Assembly (NCBI GenBank): GCA_944388995.1
Contig: CALXKN010000001.1
Span: forward strand, 62,001 to 126,000
Source: an uncultured Spirochaetota bacterium
GTDB lineage: Bacteria > Spirochaetota > Spirochaetia > JAFGXN01
DNA: 64,000 nucleotides
Reading direction: 5' to 3'
The notes below the pieces were generated by a model, which was given only the letters and a program-made list of their open reading frames with translations, searched no databases and had not been told where the DNA came from. The stretch's first letter is position 1, and each line of letters opens with the position of its first letter. A program made the translations under genes and the position numbers. Of this stretch, positions 35,199-43,426 are shown piece by piece.

Positions 35199-37268
35199 TT
35201 ATTTCTCGACAGCTGCCTGATAACCGGTGCGGACGGCGTCAGCAATTTTTCCGGGACGAACGGCGTCACCGATCAAGAATAACTTCTTCACGCCGCGTTT
35301 TTTGAGTTCCTCATACAGTTCGCGGCGGCTTCTGTTTCCGACTGCTAAAACAACCGCATCGCAGGCAATTTCTTCGCGTTTGTTTTCTTTTAAATCCGTC
35401 ACTTCAACGGAATTTTCTTTAATTTCCTCCAATTTTCGGGAAACCATCACCTGCGCTTTATGCTTCTTCAATCGTGCAAGCGCATCTTCAACATTCTGAA
35501 TGTAAGCCCCCGGAGCAATTTCATCGCACATTTCGATGACAATGACGCGATTGCCGCGCTCAGCCAAAAACGCGGCGGTTTCCAATCCCGTCAATCCGGA
35601 ACCGATAACCGAAACCGTTTTATTTCGGAATGAAACGCCGCCGTTTAAAACGGTTTCGACACTGTAACAGTTCGATTTCTCTCTTCCTTTAATCGGAGGC
35701 AAAAACGGTTGAGATCCGACAGCGACAATCACACGTTCCGGATCGGTTTTTAAAACGGATTCGGCATCCGCTTCTTGATTAAAATGGAATCGTACACCGA
35801 GAGAGAGACATCTGCGATAATCTTCCCGAATACAATCTCCCAGCCGCAGCTTTCCATCCGGCTTCTCCGCTAAAAGAACCTGTCCGCCGGACTCGGCTTC
35901 TTTTTCATACACATCAACATCAAAACCGCGCAGCGCCGCATAATACGCCGCTGTCAGTCCGGCAGGACCGGCACCGATAACGACGACACGGCGCCCGGCT
36001 CCGTCTTTTGGCATTTCCCGAAGGATTTGTTCTTGCCCCAAAACGGGATTGCGGGCACACTCCAGCGGTTTTCCTTTCCAAGCTCCGGCAAGAAGCGATT
36101 CAAAACAATAAAGGCATCCGATACAAGAAACAATTTCCTCTTCGCGTTCTTCGGAAATTTTTTGCACCAATTCAGGATCACACAGAAACGGTCGGCCCAT
36201 TCCGATAAAATCCTGAATTCCTTCCTCCAGCTGCTTTTCCGCCTGTTCCGCAGAGCGAATCAAATTGGCAGCGATAACGGGAACCGAAACCTTTTCTTTG
36301 ACAGCCTTAGCCAAATACGCACGCCATCCCGGTTCATAAGTAATCGGTTCCAACCAATCATTGATGGTTTCGTATGTCGCCGAGGAGACATTCAACGCAT
36401 CTATTCCCAACGCAGCCGCCGCTTCGGCGATTTTTATGCCCATTGGCAGAGTAATGCCCTGTTCGTCTCCCTCTGCATCACGGTAAAATTCGTCGACCGA
36501 TAACCGAAGCGAAATGGGAAAATCTTTTCCGCAAGCATTTCTCACTCCTTCGATAATTTCTTTCAGAAACCGGAAACGATTTTCAAACGACCCTCCGTAC
36601 TCATCCGTCCGTTTATTTGTACGCGGCGAAAGAAACTGTTGAATCAAGTACCCGTGCGCTGCATGAATTTCAACGCCATCGAATCCGGCCGCTTGAACGC
36701 GCTGAGCGCCGCGGATAAATTTTTTCACCAGCCGTCTGACTTCAAATGTCTTCAGTGCCCGCACTTTTTGATTGACATGAGTGCACTTGACAGCCGAAGC
36801 GCTGACAACAGCCGGTTCAAACGTCAGTTTCATCCATTTTCGGTAAAACGAAACCATCGGTCCGAAAATCCGACCGAATCCGGGAAATTTTGAAACCGCC
36901 GCAATAAGGGGCCAAATGTACATCTCCGCCGAATACGACTGCCGCCCGGGATGGTGAATTTGGCAGAAAATCTTTGTATTCGTCGTATGAATCCGTTTTG
37001 TCAGTTTCCGCAACGACCGTACAGTGGAAAAATTGGCAACCGAAAGCTGCATCGGCGATCCGACGCCTGTAAACGAATCGACACGTGCAATGCCGGTAAT
37101 AATCAAACCGACTCCGCCGCGCGCCCGTTCATAATAATAGTCCGACAACCGCTGACTGACCTTTCCGTCAAATCGCCCTAAATCAACTTCCATCGCCGTC
37201 ATTACAACACGATTGCCGATTTTAACTGTTCCAATTTTCCCAGGTTCAAACAACTTCGTGTACTTCAT
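35199..37268 (-). CDS. Enoate-reductase/2,4-dienoyl-CoA-reductase-like iron-sulfur flavoenzyme
   Basis: The 689-residue protein has an Old-Yellow-Enzyme FMN barrel (KYTKLFEPGKIG at the start; FDGVEIHAAHGYLIQQFLSP). A cluster motif CIGCLYC plus a fourth Cys in LECARNP (4Fe-4S, spacing like trimethylamine dehydrogenase) follows. FAD- and NAD-binding domains complete it (VVVIGAGPAGLTAAYYAA and SVIGSGLTGLETAAFLAERG). It should reduce an activated C=C bond or demethylate an amine using NAD(P)H. The ATG at 37268 gives the family N-terminus. It is the last gene of the TetR-linked set. Confidence 0.88.
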   Translation of the reverse strand: MKYTKLFEPGKIGTVKIGNRVVMTAMEVDLGRFDGKVSQRLSDYYYERARGGVGLIITGIARVDSFTGVGSPMQLSVANFSTVRSLRKLTKRIHTTNTKIFCQIHHPGRQSYSAEMYIWPLIAAVSKFPGFGRIFGPMVSFYRKWMKLTFEPAVVSASAVKCTHVNQKVRALKTFEVRRLVKKFIRGAQRVQAAGFDGVEIHAAHGYLIQQFLSPRTNKRTDEYGGSFENRFRFLKEIIEGVRNACGKDFPISLRLSVDEFYRDAEGDEQGITLPMGIKIAEAAAALGIDALNVSSATYETINDWLEPITYEPGWRAYLAKAVKEKVSVPVIAANLIRSAEQAEKQLEEGIQDFIGMGRPFLCDPELVQKISEEREEEIVSCIGCLYCFESLLAGAWKGKPLECARNPVLGQEQILREMPKDGAGRRVVVIGAGPAGLTAAYYAALRGFDVDVYEKEAESGGQVLLAEKPDGKLRLGDCIREDYRRCLSLGVRFHFNQEADAESVLKTDPERVIVAVGSQPFLPPIKGREKSNCYSVETVLNGGVSFRNKTVSVIGSGLTGLETAAFLAERGNRVIVIEMCDEIAPGAYIQNVEDALARLKKHKAQVMVSRKLEEIKENSVEVTDLKENKREEIACDAVVLAVGNRSRRELYEELKKRGVKKLFLIGDAVRPGKIADAVRTGYQAAVEK

Positions 37269-37319
37269 TAAATTCCCGATCTCCCTTTGTAAAAACCGCA
37301 AGCGAATCTTCTGATTTCC

Positions 37320-37949
37320 TTATTTTTTCGCCTGTTTTGAATACTTCAGCTTATAAACCAAATGCATTAACCAACACTCAATCGGATTGATATAACGGCC
37401 GCCGCCCAAAAACGATGATTCAATGACCGTTTTGCACGCCTTTTCAAAAACAACAGCCGATACTTCCGCATCATCGAATGTTGCACCGACACAAACAGCC
37501 CCGTTATTCTGAATCAGCAGCGCCGTCCTGTCTTTCATGGCGGAAGTCGCTTTAACGATTTTCTGAGCGTTTTCAAAAACATCTTCATCGACGCTTCGGA
37601 CGGAAACGCCAACAATTTGCGCCATATCGTCCAACATCGGTCTGACTTTCCTGTTGACAATAGACGCGGTCCGAATCGATTCGGTGGATGTTCTGATAAT
37701 GGCACTGACCTTCGGGAAAATTTCAAAAATCGCTAAATAAAGAAAATACTCTTTTGGCATGACATCGGGAGAAACATCGGAATCGTCGCGAACGACAATC
37801 AAATCGGTTTCTGTCAGGTTTTTCAAATCAGCGTTTCTGACAGTGACGTAACAGACGCCGTCTTTTCTGAAAGCCGCCGCACTGTTTTCGGCAAGCACAC
37901 CTTTTTCGGCCAGCTTACGGATTTCGTTTACCGCATCTTTCATACGCAT
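37320..37949 (-). CDS. Class II aldolase-like protein lacking the metal-binding histidines
   Basis: The 209-residue protein has the fold pattern of the fuculose-phosphate aldolase/adducin family and aligns along its length with the protein encoded upstream. The catalytic Glu is kept (Glu67 in PKEYFLYLAIF). The His-x-His pair is replaced by Arg-Thr-Ser (86-88 in IIRTSTES), and the third ligand in NHG by Asn (149 in QNNGAVCVG). It therefore cannot hold the usual zinc ion. It may be a partner or regulator of the intact paralogue. Two closely spaced ATGs are possible; the 37949 one overlaps the upstream gene by 10 bases. Confidence 0.78.
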   Translation of the reverse strand: MRMKDAVNEIRKLAEKGVLAENSAAAFRKDGVCYVTVRNADLKNLTETDLIVVRDDSDVSPDVMPKEYFLYLAIFEIFPKVSAIIRTSTESIRTASIVNRKVRPMLDDMAQIVGVSVRSVDEDVFENAQKIVKATSAMKDRTALLIQNNGAVCVGATFDDAEVSAVVFEKACKTVIESSFLGGGRYINPIECWLMHLVYKLKYSKQAKK

Positions 37950-38575
37950 TGATCCTTCACATAGTATTCGCGGAGGATTTCAGGACTCCATTCCCGCACG
38001 TCGTAAAGACGGCAAAATGCCTCCCGAATCACCTCTTCGCACGCCTTTTCCAATGCTGCCGCTCTTTCAAAGGCTTGTTCCATGGTGGCGGCAATACAAA
38101 CGGCGCCATGATTCGCCATAAACGCTGCCGCACGGCCTTTAACCGCCGCGGCGGATCCCTTTGTCAGCTTTTTAGAGCCCGGCAAACCATAAGGAGCGCA
38201 CAAAACTTCGTCGCCTAAAAGCGATCGATACGCCTCCGGAACCGCAATCGATTTTCGGGCAGCCGCGCAAACGGATGCGTTCGTTTGATGCGTATGAATA
38301 ACCGCTTTTACATTGATGTCATCGGCATAAATAGCCGCATGGAGTTTTCTCTCTCCTGACGGCTTATAACGACCTTCCCAACTCATATCTTCAATATTCA
38401 AAATCGCAATATCTTCGGCGGTCAGCAATTCGTACGGGCGGCCGCTCGGCGTAATGGCAATGTGTTTTTCATCAATCCGCTGACTGATATTGCCCCATGT
38501 CCGGGCTACCAAACCCTCTCCGACCAAACGAATCCCGGCATCGACAACAATTTTCCGCGCCTCTTCTGCGGTCAT
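37940..38575 (-). CDS. Class II aldolase (fuculose-phosphate-aldolase-like)
   Basis: The 211-residue protein has an intact metal site: Glu75 in PSGERKLHAAIY, His94 and His96 in VIHTHQ, His156 in MANHGAVCIA. The phosphate-binding loop TWGNISQRI is near residue 26. The family cleaves sugar phosphates (fuculose-, rhamnulose- or ribulose-type) or acts as epimerase or dehydratase; the substrate here is unknown. The gene lies 15 bases after the class III aminotransferase and overlaps the metal-less paralogue by 10 bases. Confidence 0.87.
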   Translation of the reverse strand: MTAEEARKIVVDAGIRLVGEGLVARTWGNISQRIDEKHIAITPSGRPYELLTAEDIAILNIEDMSWEGRYKPSGERKLHAAIYADDINVKAVIHTHQTNASVCAAARKSIAVPEAYRSLLGDEVLCAPYGLPGSKKLTKGSAAAVKGRAAAFMANHGAVCIAATMEQAFERAAALEKACEEVIREAFCRLYDVREWSPEILREYYVKDQCV

Positions 38576-38590
38576 GATTCACTCCTTCGA

Positions 38591-40084
38591 TTATTCTTCA
38601 CCTTCAGCGATATTTTGAAAAACCCTCTCAAAACGAGCCAAAGCATCATCGATAATTTCTTCGGTATCGGCGGCTGATGTGTACATACGGCTTCCCGCCA
38701 GCGTTACAATTCCTTCAGCCATATAAGCGGCTCCCATTTTCTGCATCATTTTCTGCCGCTCCGTCGTCTCTTTCAGAATACGAGGAATTTGCCAGAATTT
38801 CAACAGATTGATTGAGAAGAGCATGGTTCCGACTGTTTCCAAGTGACAGATCGATCCTTGATTATAGGCGACAAACGGCAAATTGTATTTTTTAATCAAC
38901 GCCTGAAGCCCCTTTGTCAAACGGTCTCCCATCGCCCCTGCTTTTTCACACGCATTGCTATCGATGATTTCTTTTACGGTGTAATATCCTGCCAACGACG
39001 ACAACGGATTGGCTGCCAGCGTCCCGCCGACATGGGCCTTGTGAACTTTTTTCTCCCCTTCTTTCTTCGTGTCCAAGCCGCCGGCAAGATACTTCTGCCA
39101 CTTTTTCAGTCCGGCGATGGCGCCCGCAGACGGATAACCGCCGGCAATGACTTTCCCGAAAACGGTTAAATCCGGAACGATGCCGAAATAACCCTGCGCT
39201 CCGTCGGGTCCCAATCGGAACCCGGTAACGACTTCGTCAAAAATCAAAAGGGCGCCGTATTTTTTACACAGCTCCTGAACTTTCTTCGGAAAATCGTAAT
39301 CCAACGGCCGCGTTCCGCTTTCAGGGCCGACAGGTTCCATGTAAACGGCCGCCGTTCCGCCGCGAAGCACATTCCGACGCAAAACCCGTTTTAAAGACTT
39401 GATATCGTTCGGGAAAAATTCCTGCGTATACTTAAAAATGTTCTTCGGAATGCCGTGGGAACCGAAACTGCGTCTTCCGGGAACCCGCAATCCGTAAGAA
39501 AGCTGATCCGACCAGCCGTGGTAAGCACCGCCCATTTTAACGATGTTCTTGTGTCCCGTCGCGCAGCGAGCGATGCGGGCGGCCGCCATACACGCTTCCG
39601 TTCCGGAATTCAGCGCACGGAAAAACTCAACACCGGGATAGGTGTCGCAGACCAGTTTCGCCAGTTTTAATTCATATTCGTGAAACAGACCGGTCACCGG
39701 ACCGCACGTATCCAGCAGCTCTTTGACCTTTTCCCGAATTTTCGGAGGATTGGATCCCAATACGGTCGGTCCGCCCGCCTGCAAAAAATCAATGTATTTG
39801 TTTCCATCGATGTCGTAAAGATAGGCGCCTTCGGCTTTCGTCATCACCAACGGAAACGGATAATTAAAAGCCAAATTATGTTGAACTCCGCCGGGAATGT
39901 AATTCATCGCCTCTTGGATCATTTCTTTGGATTTTTGACACTTGGTCTCGTAATAGTCCAAATATTTTTCCATTGCTTCTTTTTTAATTCCACGGATCGG
40001 CATTTTAATCAGCGCGTTCAGCTGCTCCATAACTTTCCGGGTATCATGATACTCCTGAATGGCATAACCGGGTCGATTTGACAT
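38591..40084 (-). CDS. Class III aminotransferase, glutamate-1-semialdehyde-aminomutase-like
   Basis: The 497-residue PLP enzyme shows NSGTEACMAAARIAR, GAYHGWSD, FDEVVTGFRLG and the lysine in FGKVIAGGYPSAGA (Lys311). It is about 65 residues longer than HemL, with an extra helical N-terminus and an insert near 330-345. It sits in a metabolic operon, so haem synthesis is unlikely. A transaminase or aminomutase for a small amino acid or amino sugar-like compound is the better guess. AAAGGAG precedes the ATG, just downstream of a palindromic operator candidate. Confidence 0.82.
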   Translation of the reverse strand: MSNRPGYAIQEYHDTRKVMEQLNALIKMPIRGIKKEAMEKYLDYYETKCQKSKEMIQEAMNYIPGGVQHNLAFNYPFPLVMTKAEGAYLYDIDGNKYIDFLQAGGPTVLGSNPPKIREKVKELLDTCGPVTGLFHEYELKLAKLVCDTYPGVEFFRALNSGTEACMAAARIARCATGHKNIVKMGGAYHGWSDQLSYGLRVPGRRSFGSHGIPKNIFKYTQEFFPNDIKSLKRVLRRNVLRGGTAAVYMEPVGPESGTRPLDYDFPKKVQELCKKYGALLIFDEVVTGFRLGPDGAQGYFGIVPDLTVFGKVIAGGYPSAGAIAGLKKWQKYLAGGLDTKKEGEKKVHKAHVGGTLAANPLSSLAGYYTVKEIIDSNACEKAGAMGDRLTKGLQALIKKYNLPFVAYNQGSICHLETVGTMLFSINLLKFWQIPRILKETTERQKMMQKMGAAYMAEGIVTLAGSRMYTSAADTEEIIDDALARFERVFQNIAEGEE

Positions 40085-40113
40085 ATCAATTCTCCTTTAA
40101 ATTAAAATATAAG

Positions 40114-40133
40114 AAATGAACCGTAATTCATTT
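40114..40133 (-). promoter_or_regulatory. Palindromic operator candidate for the TetR-type regulator
   Basis: A perfect inverted repeat, AAATGAA-CCGTAA-TTCATTT (7-base arms, 6-base spacer), lies 30 bases upstream of the aminotransferase start. It sits within an AT-rich promoter-like stretch (TATATTTTAATTT on the minus strand). Size and position fit a TetR-family operator controlling the four downstream genes. Confidence 0.55.
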
Positions 40134-40173
40134 TTTATATTTTACACCGCAACCCGACGGATTGCAAGTCTTT

Positions 40174-40842
40174 TTAAATTTTTTCGTCGGAAAAAAGAAA
40201 TGCTCCTCGAATGAACCTCAGAATTTGACGGAGAACCGCTTCATCGTCCTCAGATTCATCCTCCAAATAAATCTCTTTTCTTTTTTTATAATACTCGCAC
40301 GAATAAGAAAATTGGAGCATCATAAACAAATTATCGAGACAAAAGGCAAAAACCTTTTCGTCGATTTGTTCGGAAAGCCTCTCTTCCTTTTTTGCAATTT
40401 CGATTAATGTGCGGTAACAATACGAAGAAACACTTTCAATCTCCCTCGCGATACGGATGGAAAGAGAAAAATTTCCTTCTGACGTCATTTCGTTGTAGAT
40501 TTTGTTGACATGGGGATGACGGCACGAAAACCGGTACAGCGTCCTCAAGACGGTTTCGACTTTATGTAAAAACGGCACTTCCGCTGAAACAAGCGGCATC
40601 AGCACCGATTCGAGTTCCCGCCTCATGGTTTGAAGTGCGTCAAGGAAAATCTCTTCCTTCGTATCAAAGTACTGATAAAGCGAACCGACGCTGATTCCCG
40701 CCGCTGCGGCAATCGTCTTCATTTTGGCATTCGCGTAACCGTTTTCGGCGAATATCTCAACGGCGGCATCGCGAATTTTCTCTTTTTTTTCATCAGATAA
40801 ACGCGCAAATGTCGCCTTGTAAAATCCGGAATCTTCTTTCAT
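40174..40842 (-). CDS. TetR-family transcriptional regulator
   Basis: The 222-residue protein has an N-terminal helix-turn-helix (about residues 22-68: IRDAAVEIFAENGYANAK, then AAAAGISVGSLYQYFDTKEEIF) followed by an all-helical ligand domain. It is read in the same direction as the downstream aminotransferase-aldolase-oxidoreductase set, 89 bases before it, and probably represses that set. A terminator hairpin of the upstream Omp85-like gene stands just before its start. No clear promoter of its own is visible, so low expression by read-through is possible. Confidence 0.88.
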   Translation of the reverse strand: MKEDSGFYKATFARLSDEKKEKIRDAAVEIFAENGYANAKMKTIAAAAGISVGSLYQYFDTKEEIFLDALQTMRRELESVLMPLVSAEVPFLHKVETVLRTLYRFSCRHPHVNKIYNEMTSEGNFSLSIRIAREIESVSSYCYRTLIEIAKKEERLSEQIDEKVFAFCLDNLFMMLQFSYSCEYYKKRKEIYLEDESEDDEAVLRQILRFIRGAFLFSDEKI

Positions 40843-40859
40843 AAATTCGTTTCAAAAGA

Positions 40860-40893
40860 AAACGGAACGGCAAGACCGCCTGCCGTTCCGTTT
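40860..40893 (-). terminator. Rho-independent terminator after the Omp85-like gene
   Basis: Perfect 13-base arms (AAACGGAACGGCA and its complement) enclose an 8-base loop. On the minus strand they are followed by TTTTCTTTT. Confidence 0.75.
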
Positions 40894-40898
40894 CCGGT

Positions 40899-43037
40899 TT
40901 AATAAAATTTGCTGACGCCGAAGTTAAACTTCGGTTTCCCGTGCTTTCCTGAAACGTTGTCAGGTCCCCACGCCAAATCGATGGAAACAAAGAATCCCTC
41001 CAGGAAGGGAACGTAAACGTTGAATCCGATACCGGTCGCCCAAATCGGAGTCTCCTTCCACATTTCCGTATACGAATTGCCGTAATTACCGACGTCGCCA
41101 AACAAATCAAATTCAATGATAAGCACCTTGCTGACATAAGGAATCAGAGGCGTAAAACAGATATCGAAGTTGCCGCGGTAGAAACCTTTACCGCTTCCCT
41201 GCATATTGTACGGAACCCACCGCGCCAGAGAACGGCTGCCGAAATACGTCTGTCGGGTAATGATATCGGTTGTCGTGTATCCCGTCCCCAAATACCCCTT
41301 AAATTCAAACCATTGAACGGGGATATAATGAAACGTAAAGTTGGCGTCGATGGTGTTGTAAAATTTTTCCGTAATTTCGGAATTATCCTCCTGATTGCGG
41401 CTCATATATCCGGTCAATTCAAGCGGGAAACCGAAAGTATTGGTAACGGCAAACGAAATTCCTTTTGTCCGGTAACCGCCGTCGCTGCGGTTGTTGTTGA
41501 AACTGTATCCGAGATCGATGTTCATGTAATGTCCGTGACCGACCATCGCCTCATCATAAGCAAAATCTTCCGCCAAATGGAGCCATCCCGTCGCAAATCC
41601 GGCCGGCATACCGAGATAGTCTCCGTTGTTCTGCGACTGTGTAAAGTCGTATCCGAGCGTCACAGCAAACGACTGATACCACATCACCTGGTTTTTATCA
41701 GGCAGTTCGAGCGAATAACTGACTTTGGCATATGTATTGACAGTATCTTCCCGGTAACCTTTTGTCCGGACTTCATCATCGCCCTCTTTTCTTGTTTCGG
41801 TGTATTTGTTTGAAGAGTCGTAGCTGATCGACATTTCATAATTAAAATAGGTATTGGCAATTTTCGGAACAGAGAACGCCAAACTGAAAGTCGGCATCAA
41901 GTCAACCAAGACGAACTTAAAGTTGATGGTCGACTTGGTTCCGATGAAGTTTTTATCCCAAAAACCAAGCCCTAAACGCAGCTGGTCGCTTCCGAATGCC
42001 AAGTCGAACTGCGGCAAAAGCGTCAGTTTATCTCTTGTGATAAAAACCAGAATGACATCGCCTTCGGCCGTGTAGATAACACCCCAATCAACAAACGTAC
42101 AAACGCCCAAATTCATCAAACGCTGCGCGGCGGCATCCAGCTGATTGACATTGACCGTATCGCCGACTTTAAAATCCAATTCCCGGGTATAAACCCACTC
42201 CTGCGTATACCAGTTACCCAAAAACTGAATATCGGAAACGACAAATTCCTCGCTTCTGACTTCCTTGCTTCCGCCGTATTCTGAGAGAATGATTTGCAGC
42301 GCATAAACGGGATTACCGTTTTTGTCTTTCTTCTCTTCCCGCAACCCCCAGGAAATATCGTTAAAAACGTACAATCCGTTAATCCGTTCAATGGCTGCTT
42401 TAATTTCTTCTTCCGTATAGGTTCCCTTCTTATCGAGACTGACCGCGTCATTCAGTACGCGGCGGCTGACAAAAAAGTTGTTCCGGCAGTAAAAATCAAT
42501 CCGGTCAAGCGTCACCGTTCCTTCAAATTCACGGAAACCGGGATTGTCAATCAAAACAACGTGGATAATAACCCTGTCTTTCGCGTCAAAAGTGTAATAA
42601 AAATCGATCGACTCAATTTCGTCTTTGGCGCGCAGCTCTTCCATATGAGCGACAACGGCTTCATGGGTAACGGTTTTCCCCAACCCTTTTTTAATGTCGC
42701 CGGCAATCACCCAAGAAGCGATGTAGTTCCCGAAAATTCCGCGCAGCGCATCGGAATAAATGCGGTTTTCATACACTTTAACGCCTTTCAAAGTCTTTTC
42801 GCCTTCGAAGACGCGTACAATTTCTTCCTCATCCGGTTCATCCTCAGGATCGGCAACCTCAACCGTCGGAGCCGTTTCGCCAGTCTCTTCCGTTGCCGCA
42901 ACTTCCGGCTCGCCCTCCGCATCTTCGGTTATTTCCACTGCGACTGCCGCCTCTTCCGTTTCTCCGGCATCCGCTTCCTGCGCAAACAGAAAAACCGGCA
43001 GCAATAACAATAAAATTCCAAAAACTCTGATTCTCAT
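40899..43037 (-). CDS. Omp85-family outer-membrane protein (BamA-like) with acidic N-terminal region
   Basis: The 712-residue protein has a signal peptide (1-19) and a roughly 55-residue stretch made mostly of Glu, Ala, Asp, Thr and Val. About three POTRA-like repeats cover residues 80-330 (for example FEGTVTLDRIDFYCRNNFFVSRRVLNDAVSL and the later FKVGDTVNVNQLDAAAQRLMNLGV). A C-terminal beta-barrel of about 370 residues ends in the aromatic FGVSKFY. It is shorter than canonical BamA with five POTRA domains. It may be the BamA of this organism or a second Omp85. AGGAG precedes the ATG, and it is flanked by a promoter and a terminator, so it is a single-gene unit. Confidence 0.82.
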   Translation of the reverse strand: MRIRVFGILLLLLPVFLFAQEADAGETEEAAVAVEITEDAEGEPEVAATEETGETAPTVEVADPEDEPDEEEIVRVFEGEKTLKGVKVYENRIYSDALRGIFGNYIASWVIAGDIKKGLGKTVTHEAVVAHMEELRAKDEIESIDFYYTFDAKDRVIIHVVLIDNPGFREFEGTVTLDRIDFYCRNNFFVSRRVLNDAVSLDKKGTYTEEEIKAAIERINGLYVFNDISWGLREEKKDKNGNPVYALQIILSEYGGSKEVRSEEFVVSDIQFLGNWYTQEWVYTRELDFKVGDTVNVNQLDAAAQRLMNLGVCTFVDWGVIYTAEGDVILVFITRDKLTLLPQFDLAFGSDQLRLGLGFWDKNFIGTKSTINFKFVLVDLMPTFSLAFSVPKIANTYFNYEMSISYDSSNKYTETRKEGDDEVRTKGYREDTVNTYAKVSYSLELPDKNQVMWYQSFAVTLGYDFTQSQNNGDYLGMPAGFATGWLHLAEDFAYDEAMVGHGHYMNIDLGYSFNNNRSDGGYRTKGISFAVTNTFGFPLELTGYMSRNQEDNSEITEKFYNTIDANFTFHYIPVQWFEFKGYLGTGYTTTDIITRQTYFGSRSLARWVPYNMQGSGKGFYRGNFDICFTPLIPYVSKVLIIEFDLFGDVGNYGNSYTEMWKETPIWATGIGFNVYVPFLEGFFVSIDLAWGPDNVSGKHGKPKFNFGVSKFY

Positions 43038-43063
43038 AACAACTCCTATGTTAATTTATTTTG

Positions 43064-43092
43064 ATTATAAAACGCAATATCTGCCTTGAGAA
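43064..43092 (-). promoter_or_regulatory. Promoter of the Omp85-like gene
   Basis: Minus-strand TTCTCA (43087-43092), a 17-base spacer, then a perfect TATAAT (43064-43069), with AGGAG before the ATG at 43037. Confidence 0.6.
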
Positions 43093-43135
43093 TAATTTAA
43101 TAAATAATTAAAATGTAACCTTCAGAACTCTGCAA

Positions 43136-43166
43136 CAAAAAACGGCCTGCCTTTACGGCAGACCGT
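43136..43166 (-). terminator. Rho-independent terminator after the zinc-ribbon gene
   Basis: On the minus strand, ACGGTCTGCC and GGCAGGCCGT (one G-T wobble) surround a 5-base loop and are followed by six Ts. It lies 18 bases past the stop. Confidence 0.85.
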
Positions 43167-43184
43167 CTCTTCAAACCGCCCCGA

Positions 43185-43379
43185 TTAAAGGGCGGCGATT
43201 TTGTCTTTCAACTTACCGTGCGCGATGCCCGCTTTGCACTGCTTGCACACCGAAAACTTTTTTTCGCCGACTTCCACTTCGTAAGTCGCCTTGATATTGG
43301 TCCGGCCGCAAACGGGGCAAGTTCCTTTACCGCGGTTGTATCGCTCGAAAGTTCCTTTTCCTCGGTTGGCTTTTGACAT
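43185..43379 (-). CDS. Small basic zinc-ribbon protein
   Basis: The 64-residue basic protein has two CxxC pairs (CPVCGRT at about 21-24 and CKQC at about 45-48), forming a zinc ribbon. A repeated NRGKGT motif stands before the first pair. It has a near-consensus promoter, a strong ribosome site (AAGGAGA) and a strong terminator of its own. It is therefore probably highly expressed. Size, charge and expression signals recall ribosome-associated proteins, but it does not match a ribosomal protein I can name. Confidence 0.8.
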   Translation of the reverse strand: MSKANRGKGTFERYNRGKGTCPVCGRTNIKATYEVEVGEKKFSVCKQCKAGIAHGKLKDKIAAL

Positions 43380-43397
43380 TCTCTTCTCCTTGTTTTG

Positions 43398-43426
43398 TTT
43401 ATATCAGTGACGGGAAGTTTTGTCAA
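43398..43426 (-). promoter_or_regulatory. Near-consensus promoter of the zinc-ribbon gene
   Basis: Minus-strand TTGACA (43421-43426), an exact 17-base spacer, then TATAAA (43398-43403). The -35 overlaps the stop codon of the upstream flavoenzyme gene. Confidence 0.8.

Noticed and set aside
38591-40084. Glutamate-1-semialdehyde aminomutase (HemL) for haem synthesis
   Set aside because: Only family-level similarity; the protein is about 65 residues longer and lies in a TetR-linked operon with aldolases, not with haem genes.
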